A DNA stretch of 64,000 nucleotides from Rickettsiales bacterium (GCA_002729235.1 PBTY01000055.1:79983-143982), one strand, 5' to 3'. Counted from the stretch's first letter, positions 48,644-59,784 are shown. Made by a program: numbers and translations. The notes: a model not told the origin generated them from the letters alone.

Positions 48644-49861
48644 TTAGTCACTTTCTTCCTTTTTTAGGAATAATCTGCGATATGGGGTTGCCATGAGCAA
48701 GAAGATGAGAAATGGGACGAATACAGATTTATACCTGACTAATGAGCCCAGGTTAGGGGAGGCCATTGGTAGAAGTGCTGCTAATGCCATGCAAAAGAAT
48801 AGAGCAAGGATGGCCAATTGATTGGGTTTGATATGTTTGAAAAAGATGGCGTTTTGGATCACCAATAAATAAATGAATAGCGATTCCAGTCCAAAGAAGA
48901 TCATCCAGGAACTCGTCTGCCAGATACCTGGTCTAAACAATCCTGTGTACAATGAATGAGGTATGTTTTTTAATAATGACAAATAAGATCCATCTAGATT
49001 AAATGAGATGATTTCATTTTCTTCAGAAAGGATTTTCATTCTTTCATAGTTCTCAGTAATGGCTCCAGGAAGTTTGTCCAAGTTCATGTTCCAGTTGAGC
49101 TGACTGGTTAGGCCAATCAGAACAATAAGTGCTGCAATACCTGATACCATTCTTATGGTTTTTTTCTCAATAAAAGTAGAGGCAACCTTGTCCCATGCTA
49201 AAAGGCCCATTGAAATGCCCATTAAAGCCGCCAGGTAAAATTTCATATAGAAAAGCATTGTGAGGCATAACAATGCAATGGTAACTTGAGAGAACCTGAA
49301 GCTGAATCCAAATTTGTAGCGAATGCAAACTCCTGCTAGAAAGAATACACTCCCATTGACCAGGGTGTCCTTCATTGCTCCTGATGACCAAAATAAGCTG
49401 GTTGGCCAAAGCAAGAAGGCGATGAACGCAGGGATCAATAATTTAGGATAGTGCCCAACTACCGATCTGAATAGGAACCAACTGCACAAAAATGAAAAGA
49501 AAGCAAGGTATAATGCACTAATCCAATAGTTGCCTTGCGTGGCAACGTACGGAATACTTAATATTTTGACGAATAAATCATTTCGACCTTCAGCCATAAA
49601 GACGGGATGATGACCTGTAAAAAGGTAATTGACGTATCTACTGAATGATTCTTCAGAGAGTTGGAACAACTCTAGTGCCTTTTGATGAAAAGCTACTGTA
49701 TCTCCTGACTCCAGATAGCTGAAGTAATACAGCCCGAATGCTATAGATGCACCAAATTTGGCTACAAGCCCAAACCAATAGTGTTTAGTTGGTCCTTCTT
49801 CGGGTTGAAAACTTAGCGCTAGGGCAATTATGAGGATAATGTTGAGGATTGTCCAAATCAT
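48644..49861 (-). CDS. Polytopic membrane protein (possible polysaccharide polymerase-like)
   Basis: Multiple TM segments; family not firmly recognised. Confidence 0.6.
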   Translation of the reverse strand: MIWTILNIILIIALALSFQPEEGPTKHYWFGLVAKFGASIAFGLYYFSYLESGDTVAFHQKALELFQLSEESFSRYVNYLFTGHHPVFMAEGRNDLFVKILSIPYVATQGNYWISALYLAFFSFLCSWFLFRSVVGHYPKLLIPAFIAFLLWPTSLFWSSGAMKDTLVNGSVFFLAGVCIRYKFGFSFRFSQVTIALLCLTMLFYMKFYLAALMGISMGLLAWDKVASTFIEKKTIRMVSGIAALIVLIGLTSQLNWNMNLDKLPGAITENYERMKILSEENEIISFNLDGSYLSLLKNIPHSLYTGLFRPGIWQTSSWMIFFGLESLFIYLLVIQNAIFFKHIKPNQLAILALFFCMALAALLPMASPNLGSLVRYKSVFVPFLIFLLMATPYRRLFLKKEESD

Positions 49862-51135
49862 GGTGCCAATTTAGGGCTAAGGATTGAGATACCTATGTTG
49901 CATTGAAGACATTTCTTTTCCTTGCACCAATGATTGTATTGGTGAATCAGTGCTTGCGACTCGTAGCTGTTGGTGGCAGCAATTCCTAATTCCTTCCACT
50001 TATCAACAATGTGGTTTTTCTCGGGTACAGTTTTTTCCAATAACGTTTGTGCTTTGTCTAGATAGCTGACTTCATCTAGGTATTTGCTATATGCAGCCAG
50101 GAGTGGCACCAGAGAGTTGATGATGAGGTTGTCAATAGCACTTGAACCCAAATGGTATGCTCTGGTAGATGGTTTCCCAAAATCATAGTGTCCTTCCCAA
50201 TAGGCTGTAGGCGTATTTTGAAAAAATTGAACAACCTCTTTGTGATCTGTTAACTCCATCACCTGGGCAAAAAGTTGTGATCGATTGGTTAATAGACTAG
50301 CTAGCTGGAATAGTCTTACTGATGGGAAATTAGCAGGACGCATTCTGGATCGATTCCAATGATGCCTTTTGAGGATAGGAGAAAGGTTGTGCTTTGATTT
50401 TAAGTAATTGAATTCTTCAGCTAAGGATTTTGAATAATCATCCCGAACTTCTTCCAAATAACCAGCACAACCGAATAACAAGGCTTCAATTGCTTGAGGT
50501 TTATTCTTGTATTTTTTCACAATGGAATAGGGGAGTGATTCTGATAGTTTTATGAATGTCTCCTGATTGACTTTGAATCCAAAATTCTTCAGAATCGTCT
50601 GGTAGGCGGTTTCTTCCCAATCGCCCTGGTTCTTGTGTAGAAGATCTAAAATCACCTTGCTTTTGGCTTTAAGTCTCTCCGCGAGTGCCTTATCAATCAT
50701 GGAAATTGTTTGCAGGCGGTTAGTTCCACTCAAGTGGTCCCGACATCTTATGACTGATGGTTGATTGATGTAGTGTTTGTAAGCTAGTTCTACATTCTCT
50801 ATCACATAGTTTTTGAGTTCAAGGGTGGGAACCTCATTTCCATCGATAGAGACTTCTTTATCATGAACCCAAACTACATGAAGAATTACATTTTCATATG
50901 CCTGGTCAACTTGGTGGTTGTGTTTATACCAGTCAGAAGATTTGTAGTGAATCTCGACCGAGCCAGACCAGGTGAGTTCATCAATTTTAATTTTAGCCTC
51001 CTTGAAATCAGGTCCGGAATCAGTGTTTTGATAGCCAGAAGTAAATACCGCTAAACTTGACCCATTGGTTAATGTAAGTTCAGGAGTGCTGAATTTTTGA
51101 AAATTCCAGAGATATTGAAGAAAATATTCGTCCAT
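49858..51135 (-). CDS. DUF2851 family protein
   Basis: MDEYFLQYLWNFQKFSTPELTLTNG...SGPDFKEAKIKIDELTWSGSVEIHYKSSDW. Confidence 0.88.
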   Translation of the reverse strand: MDEYFLQYLWNFQKFSTPELTLTNGSSLAVFTSGYQNTDSGPDFKEAKIKIDELTWSGSVEIHYKSSDWYKHNHQVDQAYENVILHVVWVHDKEVSIDGNEVPTLELKNYVIENVELAYKHYINQPSVIRCRDHLSGTNRLQTISMIDKALAERLKAKSKVILDLLHKNQGDWEETAYQTILKNFGFKVNQETFIKLSESLPYSIVKKYKNKPQAIEALLFGCAGYLEEVRDDYSKSLAEEFNYLKSKHNLSPILKRHHWNRSRMRPANFPSVRLFQLASLLTNRSQLFAQVMELTDHKEVVQFFQNTPTAYWEGHYDFGKPSTRAYHLGSSAIDNLIINSLVPLLAAYSKYLDEVSYLDKAQTLLEKTVPEKNHIVDKWKELGIAATNSYESQALIHQYNHWCKEKKCLQCNIGISILSPKLAP

Positions 51136-51184
51136 AGCGGTGGAGAAGATTTTCTAATATACGCTGTGATTTTGAAAAAAGAAA

Positions 51185-52006
51185 TTAATGCAGGTGCCTA
51201 AGTAACTGAGCAGCCATGGTCACTTGTACATTTTGCGCTGCCTTGCCCGCTTTTTCTGCGAAATCTTCACCGTCTCCAGCATAGATGATGCCTCTTGAAG
51301 AGTTGACTAGTAATCCACATTGCTTATTCATACCATAAGCACAAACTTTCTCCAGGCTACCTCCTTGAGCTCCAACTCCCGGAATAAGTAAGAAGTGCTC
51401 AGGAATCATTCTTCTGATCCCTATGAGAGTCTCTGCTCTCGTTGCTCCTACCACATACATCATGTTGTTCGGATTGCTCCATTCGGCACTTTTGGCAATC
51501 ACACGCTCATATAGCTTTTCACCTGTACCATCCATCATGAGTTCCTGGAAGTCGAAGGAGCCTTCGTTAGATGTGGCAGCAAGTAGAACCGCCCACTTTC
51601 TCGGGTACTCCAAATATGGTGTTACGGAATCCATTCCCATGTAAGGAGCAACGGTAACCGCATCGAAGTTCATGTTTTCAAAAAATGCTTTCGCATACAT
51701 GTTGGAGGTGTTTCCGATATCTCCGCGCTTTGCATCAGCAATGGTAAAAACCTCGTCTGGCAGGTATTCCATCGTTTTCTCCAGAGATGCCAGTCCTTTG
51801 CTTCCCAACGCTTCATAAAAAGCTAGATTGGGCTTGTAAGCCACGGCATATGGCAATGTAGCATCAATGATCTGTTTATTGAACTCAAAAATTGGATCTT
51901 CAGATTTTAGCAGATGCTTGGGAATTTTATCAATGTCGGTGTCTAAACCTACACAGAGGAAAGACTCCTTCTGTTTGATTTTGTCGAATAGTTGCTGACG
52001 TGTCAT
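51185..52006 (-). CDS. pyrF: Orotidine 5'-phosphate decarboxylase
   Basis: [45 protein letters not shown]. Confidence 0.96.
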   Translation of the reverse strand: MTRQQLFDKIKQKESFLCVGLDTDIDKIPKHLLKSEDPIFEFNKQIIDATLPYAVAYKPNLAFYEALGSKGLASLEKTMEYLPDEVFTIADAKRGDIGNTSNMYAKAFFENMNFDAVTVAPYMGMDSVTPYLEYPRKWAVLLAATSNEGSFDFQELMMDGTGEKLYERVIAKSAEWSNPNNMMYVVGATRAETLIGIRRMIPEHFLLIPGVGAQGGSLEKVCAYGMNKQCGLLVNSSRGIIYAGDGEDFAEKAGKAAQNVQVTMAAQLLRHLH

Positions 52007-52156
52007 GTGGCTAACGATTTGCTTTGCGAAAATAGCAAGAATACAGTTATTGATTACAGTTCACACATTAGAGAGTTCTGGTTAATCCATTTTGTAATTC
52101 AATTATTAGATTGTATGTTCATGTTGAAATGAGATTGAAATTCTAATTTCATATCT

Positions 52157-52969
52157 ATGAGGAATTCTTTTTTAGTCATAATGTCTCTTGTTTTCCTGTG
52201 TGCCTGTGATGAGGAGATTGAATTAGAGAATGATTGTTACACTGGCTCCGAAGCAGAAGTATTAAACCCTATTATTCATTTGGATTTTCCCGATTGTCAA
52301 CTTATCGAAGAAAGGTTTGTGGCCTCTTATGGAACTACCCAAAATACTTACTATTATTATGACGAAGGGTTGATGGTTAGAAAAGATTCTTATGGGGATG
52401 ACAAATACAATTCTACTAAACTGTTTGGTTATAATGCCAACAGAGAGCTGGAATACATGTTCACGGCTGATTCATCAGGGCTAGTTAGGGATACACTGGT
52501 TTCCTATGATTTTTGTAATGGGTTGCTCGTTCGTGTAATAAAATACGATCTGACTAACGATCAAATTGAATATCAAACGACCATCAATTATAACGACGAT
52601 CGAATCTTGGAAATGGAAGTGATTGGAATAGGTGAGAATTCGAAAATAAGATTTATTACAGATAACTACGGTAATCCTCTGGAGGCAAAGGTGATTGAAA
52701 TTGATGGTGCGATTCCTGAAAAATCTTATAGGTATACCTATCAGTATGATGATAAACTTAATCCATTTTATAAGTTTCCTGATTTCTTAAGTAATGATTA
52801 TTTCGCTCAGAATAATTTAATAGAATCAACTCTATTCATTGATGGGGTAGAGCAACAAAATCAGGACGAAATCCATCTTCAGTATTGGGAAAATAATCTT
52901 TTGAAGAGGACTAGTGATCAATTCAGCCAAGGACTTTATACAAGTGATTATGTCTATGATTGCGACTAG
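52157..52969 (+). CDS. Hypothetical lipoprotein
   Basis: Lipobox VFLCAC followed by DEEIE. Confidence 0.7.
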   Translation: MRNSFLVIMSLVFLCACDEEIELENDCYTGSEAEVLNPIIHLDFPDCQLIEERFVASYGTTQNTYYYYDEGLMVRKDSYGDDKYNSTKLFGYNANRELEYMFTADSSGLVRDTLVSYDFCNGLLVRVIKYDLTNDQIEYQTTINYNDDRILEMEVIGIGENSKIRFITDNYGNPLEAKVIEIDGAIPEKSYRYTYQYDDKLNPFYKFPDFLSNDYFAQNNLIESTLFIDGVEQQNQDEIHLQYWENNLLKRTSDQFSQGLYTSDYVYDCD

Positions 52970-53012
52970 TAATGGCAAAAAAAGAAGCCAGGAGTCCCTG
53001 GATCCTATGAAA

Positions 53013-53039
53013 AAAGCCGATTCATTACAAATCGGCTTT
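53013..53039. terminator. Intrinsic terminator-like hairpin
   Basis: AAAGCCGATT-N7-AATCGGCTTT. Confidence 0.65.
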
Positions 53040-53064
53040 AACGACGGTGATCTAAATAAAATCG

Positions 53065-53490
53065 TTAATCCACACTCATAAGCCATTCAAGTGCGCTTTC
53101 AGTATCTTCAAACAACTCGACTTGCACACCAATCATTTCAAAATTAGTAATAAGCCGCTTCATGTTGAGCTTGCCTACAGACTTGTCAGGAAGGATCATG
53201 GCCCAATACCTCCACCCAGCTCCAAGAACTCTGGGATTCCAATTTCCTATTGCCCATTCAGCGTCTTCGCTTGGTAGTGCAGAGTTGTTGCGATCATCAG
53301 AAAGCCATTTAATGCATCCTTCCTGTTCAAATACATCAGCTCCTTTAGTGAGTAGGGTTCTAAAGTGATCGCCATAAATGAATTTGTGAAACTTGTGATG
53401 AATAATCTTGATATCGGGGTAATACCAAAGGGAGGCATACTCATCTTCAATGATGGTTTCCTTCGATAGTTTAGTTTGATTCATTGTCAT
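53065..53490 (-). CDS. Hypothetical STAS/SpoIIAA-like protein
   Basis: ORF; single domain fold suggested by IKIIHHKFHKFIYGDHFRTLLTKGADVFE pattern. Confidence 0.6.
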   Translation of the reverse strand: MTMNQTKLSKETIIEDEYASLWYYPDIKIIHHKFHKFIYGDHFRTLLTKGADVFEQEGCIKWLSDDRNNSALPSEDAEWAIGNWNPRVLGAGWRYWAMILPDKSVGKLNMKRLITNFEMIGVQVELFEDTESALEWLMSVD

Positions 53491-53581
53491 TGAGTTTGGT
53501 TGTATGTATAAAAGTTATTCATATACTTACTCAAAGGGAAATGAAGATCGATCAATCAGATTGATTGGTCGCCAAACGGAA

Positions 53582-53611
53582 ATAAAAAAGGCTTTGGAAT
53601 ACCAAAGCCTT
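53582..53611 (-). terminator. Intrinsic terminator of lolA
   Basis: AAGGCTTTGG-AATA-CCAAAGCCTT, T-tract on minus strand. Confidence 0.82.
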
Positions 53612-53635
53612 CTGTTGTTGAATTAGTTTAAGATC

Positions 53636-54262
53636 TTATCTGAAGTCGATAACTTCTACATCTGGATACTTAGAGGTGTCAAACGTAAAGTAAGAATCCG
53701 CCAAGGGTACAGCTTTGAAGTTTTTGATATCGTAGATGTACTGATTGCCTGTTTTTTCAAAAACAGTGAATTTTTTCAGGTCATCATTTTTGTCAATAAC
53801 CAATCTGATTTTGTGATAGCTTTTATCATTTTTCTCAGGACTCAACTCTACAATTCTATCACCATTACCTTGAGTACTCATTAATACATACTTATAACCT
53901 TCTTTATAAAGATCATATATGTTACCCAGAGTTATTTCTTGTTCTTCTGGGTCAAAAGTACTCACAGTCACTTCCTGAAGATCCGCACTATAAGTGTATA
54001 CATCTGTGCCATTATTGTAGATCTCCTGACCTGCTACTTTCAAGACATACATATCACCTTTCACGGCGATTTCTCCTTTGATAGATTCGTCAATGTTTGC
54101 ACTTTCATTGATCATTTGTTGAGTGAAGTTAGCTTGAAAAGCCTCAATCTTCTTGTACTTGGAACTCATAGCATCTAGTACTGCAAGAGCTTCCGGATCG
54201 TATTGTGCGTAGGTCGTCAGGGCGGTGATGATTGCTGCAAATACAAAAATTACTTTTTTCAT
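53636..54262 (-). CDS. lolA: Outer membrane lipoprotein carrier protein LolA
   Basis: Signal peptide; KKIEAFQANFTQQMINESANIDESIKGEIAVKGDMYVLKVAGQEIYNNGTDVYTY. Confidence 0.9.
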   Translation of the reverse strand: MKKVIFVFAAIITALTTYAQYDPEALAVLDAMSSKYKKIEAFQANFTQQMINESANIDESIKGEIAVKGDMYVLKVAGQEIYNNGTDVYTYSADLQEVTVSTFDPEEQEITLGNIYDLYKEGYKYVLMSTQGNGDRIVELSPEKNDKSYHKIRLVIDKNDDLKKFTVFEKTGNQYIYDIKNFKAVPLADSYFTFDTSKYPDVEVIDFR

Positions 54263-54307
54263 GTTTATAAGTTTCTTGTGGTTTTAACACGTCAAACCAC
54301 CATTTTG

Positions 54308-56902
54308 TTAATACTTCTGATCTATCTCATTCAATAACTGTTCCAAAGAGTACTCATCCGGAATTAAAACTTCACGAGCCTTACTTCCTTCGAACGGACC
54401 AACAATACCTGCAGCCTCCAATTGATCAATTAAACGGCCAGCTCGGTTGTATCCAAGCTTCATTTTTCTTTGAATCAAAGAGGTACTTCCCTGCTGATGC
54501 ATCACAATTAATTTTGCTGCATCCTCAAATAAAGCATCACGCTCAGAGAGGTCTACTGCCCCAACTTCTCCTGATGATCCTTCATTGTCACCAACAAACT
54601 CTGGTAATAAATAAGCATCGTCATATCCTCGTTGTTCACCTACATATTCACAAATACGATCTACTTCTGGCGTATCAACGAACGCACATTGCAATCGAAT
54701 CAAATCAGACCCTAACGACAGAAGCATATCCCCCTGTCCAATCAGTTGTTCTGCGCCACCAGTATCCAAAATAGTTCTGGAGTCAATTTTAGAAGTTACT
54801 CTGAAAGATAAACGAGCTGGGAAGTTGGCTTTGATAATACCTGTGATCACGTTCACTGAAGGACGTTGAGTTGCAACAATTAAATGAATACCGATTGCTC
54901 TGGCTAACTGTGCTAAACGAGCAATTGGAGTTTCTACTTCTTTGCCAGCCGTCATCATCAAATCAGCTAACTCATCAATAACCAATACAATGTATGGTAA
55001 GTATTTGTGTCCTTTTTTTGGGTTTAGTCTGCGGGCAATGAATTTTTTATTGTACTCTTTCAGGTTTCTACAAGCAGCATCTTTGAGCAAGTCATAGCGA
55101 TTATCCATCTCAATACATAAAGAGTTGAGCGTATTTACCACTTTACTTGTATCAGTAATAATTGCCTCTTCACTATCTGGGAGTTTGGCCAGGAAGTGTC
55201 TTTCCAGGTGATTGAATAAGGTTAATTCAACCTTTTTAGGATCCACCATCACAAACTTCAACTGAGATGGGTGCTTCTTGTAGATCAAAGAAGTGATGAT
55301 CATGTTGAGACCAACCGACTTACCTTGACCAGTAGCACCCGCCATGAGCAAGTGAGGCATTTTAGCCAGATCAGTTACGAACACGTCATTGGAAATAGTT
55401 TTACCTAAAACAATCGGCAAGTCCATTTCACTCTTCATGAAGCGCTCTGTGGTGATGACAGATTTTACATCCACCATCTCCTTATTCTTGTTTGGTACCT
55501 CGATACCGATAGTGCCTCTGCCTGGAATTGGTGCAATGATACGAATACCCAATGCAGCCAAACTCAAGGCTATATCATCTTCGAGGTTTTTGATTTTTGA
55601 AATCTTCACCCCAGCTTCTGGGACTATTTCATATAGTGTTACTGTAGGACCGATAGTGGCTTTAATACTGGAAATACCAATTTTAAAGTTGATCAGTGTT
55701 TCTACAATCTTATCCTTGTTTTGCTCTAGCTCATCTTTTGAAACCTGAATATCCTTTTTCGGATAATCAATTAATAACTCAGGTGTTGGATAACGATATT
55801 TTGGAAGGTCCAATGTAGGATCATAGTTTTCCATCTCATCCACTCGCACTTCGTCATCCTCTGGAATTTCTACTGGAATACTAAATCGTGGTTTTTCTTC
55901 AACTGGCTCATCCTTGTGAGAGGGTTGCTCGATATCCAATTCCAAATCATCAGCAGGAGTTGCTTTTCTCGGTTTTGGCTTATTATCCAGCGTCCAGGAT
56001 TCCTCAACATCTGCAGGCTCTTCTTCCTCTTCGTCATCATCACCACCCAAGTCGAATGTAGGAAGATTGGATTTTGTAGGCTGTTCTTCTTCCGCAGGCT
56101 CATCCTCTTCAGGTTTCTGATCTTCTTTTTCTACCTCTTCTTTTACTTGTTTTAAGATAAAGTCAAGTGAGTTGTCTCGAATTGGCTGATCATCATCTTC
56201 ATTGTCTTCCGATTCAATAGTGTCCTCTTCTGGTACTTTTTCAGTTTTGGTGAACATAGCACTCATTCGCTCACGAAAACCCATCACCACTTCATCTACC
56301 ACTGGAATTTGTGTGATGTCAAAGAAGTACATGTTAAACACCAGGAATAAAAATATCAAGAACAGGACAGTGCCCCAACCCATGAGGCTATCCATTATAA
56401 TAGCTAATTCAAATCCAACCCCACCACTCAAGAATCCCCATTCTGACACTTCATCAGAGCTAATTAGGAAATATCCCATCAGGATACTAGTCCAGAGTAG
56501 ATAGAAAAAGGTAAATCCAAAAGCTCTACTAACCGAGAATACCCTTCTCTTCCAAACGATTCGGTGGCCTGCCAGAAATAGGAATGGAGGGATTAATAAG
56601 GCAGCAATACCAAACCAAAGAAATATAAAGTAGTGAGCGGTAACCGCACCTATGGCTCCAAACCAGTTTTGTACTTCGTGTCCTGAAGCCTTGATTTCTG
56701 TTTGCGTGATTGCCTCTACCACACTCTGATCAGCTTTACCTGTTATAAGGTAGGAAATAAACGAAACTGTCAGGAAAAATGCAGACAAAAGGAAGAACAT
56801 TCCTATGGCCAGATGGAATTTCCGGTCGTTTAAAAAATCTACCTTGAACTTGAAAGAGCGGGAAGATGATTGCTTTTGTTTCTTGTAGGTGTTTTGTGCC
56901 AT
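54308..56902 (-). CDS. ftsK: DNA translocase FtsK/SpoIIIE
   Basis: TM N-terminus, acidic linker, GATGQGKSVGLNMIITSLIYKKHPSQLKFVMVDPKKVEL, gamma domain STSLIQRKMKLGYNRAGRLIDQLEAAGIVGP. Confidence 0.96.
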   Translation of the reverse strand: MAQNTYKKQKQSSSRSFKFKVDFLNDRKFHLAIGMFFLLSAFFLTVSFISYLITGKADQSVVEAITQTEIKASGHEVQNWFGAIGAVTAHYFIFLWFGIAALLIPPFLFLAGHRIVWKRRVFSVSRAFGFTFFYLLWTSILMGYFLISSDEVSEWGFLSGGVGFELAIIMDSLMGWGTVLFLIFLFLVFNMYFFDITQIPVVDEVVMGFRERMSAMFTKTEKVPEEDTIESEDNEDDDQPIRDNSLDFILKQVKEEVEKEDQKPEEDEPAEEEQPTKSNLPTFDLGGDDDEEEEEPADVEESWTLDNKPKPRKATPADDLELDIEQPSHKDEPVEEKPRFSIPVEIPEDDEVRVDEMENYDPTLDLPKYRYPTPELLIDYPKKDIQVSKDELEQNKDKIVETLINFKIGISSIKATIGPTVTLYEIVPEAGVKISKIKNLEDDIALSLAALGIRIIAPIPGRGTIGIEVPNKNKEMVDVKSVITTERFMKSEMDLPIVLGKTISNDVFVTDLAKMPHLLMAGATGQGKSVGLNMIITSLIYKKHPSQLKFVMVDPKKVELTLFNHLERHFLAKLPDSEEAIITDTSKVVNTLNSLCIEMDNRYDLLKDAACRNLKEYNKKFIARRLNPKKGHKYLPYIVLVIDELADLMMTAGKEVETPIARLAQLARAIGIHLIVATQRPSVNVITGIIKANFPARLSFRVTSKIDSRTILDTGGAEQLIGQGDMLLSLGSDLIRLQCAFVDTPEVDRICEYVGEQRGYDDAYLLPEFVGDNEGSSGEVGAVDLSERDALFEDAAKLIVMHQQGSTSLIQRKMKLGYNRAGRLIDQLEAAGIVGPFEGSKAREVLIPDEYSLEQLLNEIDQKY

Positions 56903-56944
56903 GTTGATCTTAACGAACAAAAATAAAGGAGATTGACTCCATCA

Positions 56945-57973
56945 TCAAGCATTTTTTAAGATTGCCTTCTTGATCTCCTTGATAAGGCCCGGGCCTTTGT
57001 AAACTAATCCACTATATACCTGAACCAAATTAGCTCCAGCGTGCAGTTTAGCAACAGCGTCCTCTCCAGAGATAATGCCTCCAACAGCAATGATAGGGAT
57101 TTCTTTGTTCTTGCTTCTCAGGTATTTAATGACTTCAGTTGATCTTTCGAAAACAGGAGCTCCACTCAATCCACCTGCACCAATTTCATCGAGCATTTCT
57201 TGAGATGCCTTGAGCCCGCCTCTTTCAATGGTTGTATTAGTGGCAATCAAGCCATCCAGGTTGATGCTGGTGGCAATATCAATGATGTCATCAAGTTGAG
57301 CATTTGTCAAATCCGGAGCAATCTTCAGTAGGATTGGTTTATTGATGGTCTTCTTGGCATTTGCCGCTTGCAGGCTGACCAATAGTTTGGTCAAAGGCTC
57401 TTTTTCTTGTAATTCTCTTAGTCCAGGGGTATTCGGAGAACTGACATTTACAACGAAGTAGTCAACCGCAGGATATAGTTTTTCGAAGCACTTCAGGTAG
57501 TCACTGGTAGCCTCTTCATTTGGAGTGACTTTGTTTTTACCTATGTTTCCACCAATGACAATATTTCGAGGCCTATTTGTTAGGTTATTAAATGCAGCAT
57601 CCATTCCGTCATTGTTGAAACCCATTCTGTTGATCAGCGCCTTATCCTCTTTCAGCCTAAAAAGGCGAGGTTGAGGATTTCCTGGTTGTGCCAATGGAGT
57701 AACTGTTCCTATTTCGATGAACCCAAACCCCATGGCTTCAAATTCATGAATGTATTCCGCATTTTTATCAAAACCAGCCGCCAGTCCAATCGGGTTAGTG
57801 AAAGTAAGTCCAAACAATCTTTGCTCTAGACTTGGATGTTTGTAATCGTAAATGGCTTTGAATATCGGTTTGATCAAAGGGATTTTGAATAGTCCTTTCA
57901 GTAGACCTGTTGTGAAATGATGCGCCTTCTCGGCGGACATTTTGAATAAAAAAGCTTTTGCTAATTGATACAT
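56945..57973 (-). CDS. pyrD: Quinone-dependent dihydroorotate dehydrogenase
   Basis: FTNPIGLAAGFDKNAE, VNVSSPNTPGLRELQ, GGIISGEDAVAKLHAGANLVQVYSGLVY. Confidence 0.96.
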   Translation of the reverse strand: MYQLAKAFLFKMSAEKAHHFTTGLLKGLFKIPLIKPIFKAIYDYKHPSLEQRLFGLTFTNPIGLAAGFDKNAEYIHEFEAMGFGFIEIGTVTPLAQPGNPQPRLFRLKEDKALINRMGFNNDGMDAAFNNLTNRPRNIVIGGNIGKNKVTPNEEATSDYLKCFEKLYPAVDYFVVNVSSPNTPGLRELQEKEPLTKLLVSLQAANAKKTINKPILLKIAPDLTNAQLDDIIDIATSINLDGLIATNTTIERGGLKASQEMLDEIGAGGLSGAPVFERSTEVIKYLRSKNKEIPIIAVGGIISGEDAVAKLHAGANLVQVYSGLVYKGPGLIKEIKKAILKNA

Positions 57974-58188
57974 TCAGATAGGAATCAGGTTTATAGCATG
58001 GCAAAAATAGAGGAATTAATAATGAGGTCAAGAAGATTTAAAGCTTGATTTGCTAGGTCTTGATAGTCAGCGTCTTGCAGATTAACTCCAGATAATTCCC
58101 ACTCATCGTATGAATATGCTCACTCCTCGATTATTCATAACCAATCTTCGTTTAGTTATGTAATATTGATAAATAAACGAGGGTCCAA

Positions 58189-58362
58189 ATGACAGCTTTA
58201 GACACCATCAAACAGCAAGTGAGTCAGTTACCAACCGAAGAATTGTACTCACTGAAATCGTTTCTAAATCATTCCATCATTCATGAGAAAATCATGGATG
58301 TACAGCGCAAGCAAGGAATGAGGGAAATTAGAACAGCGCTCAAAACCGGGTATCAGTTTTAA
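58189..58362 (+). CDS. Hypothetical 57-aa protein
   Basis: Manual translation MTALDTIKQQVSQLPTEELYSLKSFLNHSIIHEKIMDVQRKQGMREIRTALKTGYQF*; absent from ORF track. Confidence 0.5.
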   Translation: MTALDTIKQQVSQLPTEELYSLKSFLNHSIIHEKIMDVQRKQGMREIRTALKTGYQF

Positions 58363-58413
58363 GATCAACCGGATTTAAATGACTTTGTCTAAGACTGGAG
58401 CACATTTTGTGCT

Positions 58414-59313
58414 TCAGCTTCTTGGATGAAATTCGTTGATTACTTGCTTGAGATAATCTCTATCCAGGTGGGTATAAATTTCTGTGGTCGTAATCGATTC
58501 ATGACCGAGCATTTCCTGAACTGCACGCAAATCAGCACCTCCTTCTATTAAATGAGTCGCAAATGAGTGGCGAAAGGTGTGAGGACTAATGTTTTTCACA
58601 ATACCAGCTGTCAGGGCCAGGTCTTTAATGATGTTGAAGACACTTATCCGCGAAATTCTCGAACCACGAAGGTTCAGGAAAAGATAATCTTCCTGGCCTT
58701 TTTTGATGTCCTGGTGAATACGAACCTGATCCTTATAAATTTTCATATACTTCAAGGCCGATTTCCCGACAGGTACCAATCGTTCCTTATTTCCTTTTCC
58801 GATTATTCGAAGAAATCCAACATCGTCATAAATATTGCTAATCTTCAATTCGATTAATTCAGACACCCGGAGTCCAGAACTATACAATGTCTCGAGCATG
58901 GCTCTATTCCTGGCGCCAGCATCTTTTGACATGTCAATGGCCGATAAGATTTGTTCAATTTCATGAAATTCGAGTGTGTCAGGTAGCTTTCTGCCAATTT
59001 TGGGAGACTCCAGCAGCTCAGAAGGATCTTTCTCAATTAATTCTTCATACACGAGAAACTTATAGAAAGATTTGATCCCTGATAGAATACGAGCCTGAGA
59101 ATAGGGAGACATCCCCAGTTCGTTAATGAACTCTACGAAATCAATGAGGTCTCCCTGCGAAACTTTGAGCGGACTTAACGTTAGGTTTTTGATTTCGAAA
59201 AACTGTCTTAATTTCGTAATGTCATGCAAATATGCCTCAATGGAATTATCAGCTAGTGATCGTTCCAGTTTCAGGTAGTTTCTAAATTGCTTGATGTATG
59301 CGTCCCAGCTCAC
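58414..59313 (-). CDS. xerD: Site-specific tyrosine recombinase XerD
   Basis: ETLYSSGLRVSELIEL, SPHTFRHSFATHLIEGGADLRAVQEMLGHESITTTEIYTH. Confidence 0.94.
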   Translation of the reverse strand: MSWDAYIKQFRNYLKLERSLADNSIEAYLHDITKLRQFFEIKNLTLSPLKVSQGDLIDFVEFINELGMSPYSQARILSGIKSFYKFLVYEELIEKDPSELLESPKIGRKLPDTLEFHEIEQILSAIDMSKDAGARNRAMLETLYSSGLRVSELIELKISNIYDDVGFLRIIGKGNKERLVPVGKSALKYMKIYKDQVRIHQDIKKGQEDYLFLNLRGSRISRISVFNIIKDLALTAGIVKNISPHTFRHSFATHLIEGGADLRAVQEMLGHESITTTEIYTHLDRDYLKQVINEFHPRS

Positions 59314-59367
59314 AGAGCGAATTTACTTGAAATGAACAGATAGGCACAAGCCTTTACCTATACCATC

Positions 59368-59784
59368 ATGAAGATAATTATTATCAATGGCCCAAATTTG
59401 AACCTGCTTGGAACACGTGAAACAGATATTTATGGGAACCAAAGGTTTGAGGATTACTTTGATACACTGAAGCAGAAGTATTCAGGGATGGATTTAGATT
59501 ATTTTCAATCCAATCATGAAGGGGCATTGATAGATAAACTCCATGAAGTTGGGTTTTCTTATGATGGAATCATCGTCAATCTAGCTGGGTATACTCATAC
59601 TTCTGTTGCTCTTGCTGATGCAATTGCGGCAATAAAAACACCAGTTGTTGAAGTGCATATTTCCAATATCCATGCGAGAGAAGCATTCCGAACACATACT
59701 TATACCGGGGGGAAAGCTAAAGGAATCATTTCTGGTTTGGGTCTGAAAGGATATGAATTAGCCATTAATTACTTTCTAGATTAA
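59368..59784 (+). CDS. aroQ: Type II 3-dehydroquinate dehydratase
   Basis: IIINGPNLNLLGTRETDIYG, NLAGYTHTSVALADAI, EVHISNIHAREAFR. Confidence 0.96.
   Translation: MKIIIINGPNLNLLGTRETDIYGNQRFEDYFDTLKQKYSGMDLDYFQSNHEGALIDKLHEVGFSYDGIIVNLAGYTHTSVALADAIAAIKTPVVEVHISNIHAREAFRTHTYTGGKAKGIISGLGLKGYELAINYFLD

Noticed and set aside
55389-55748. 119-aa plus-strand ORF inside ftsK
   Set aside because: Antisense to conserved FtsK motor domain.
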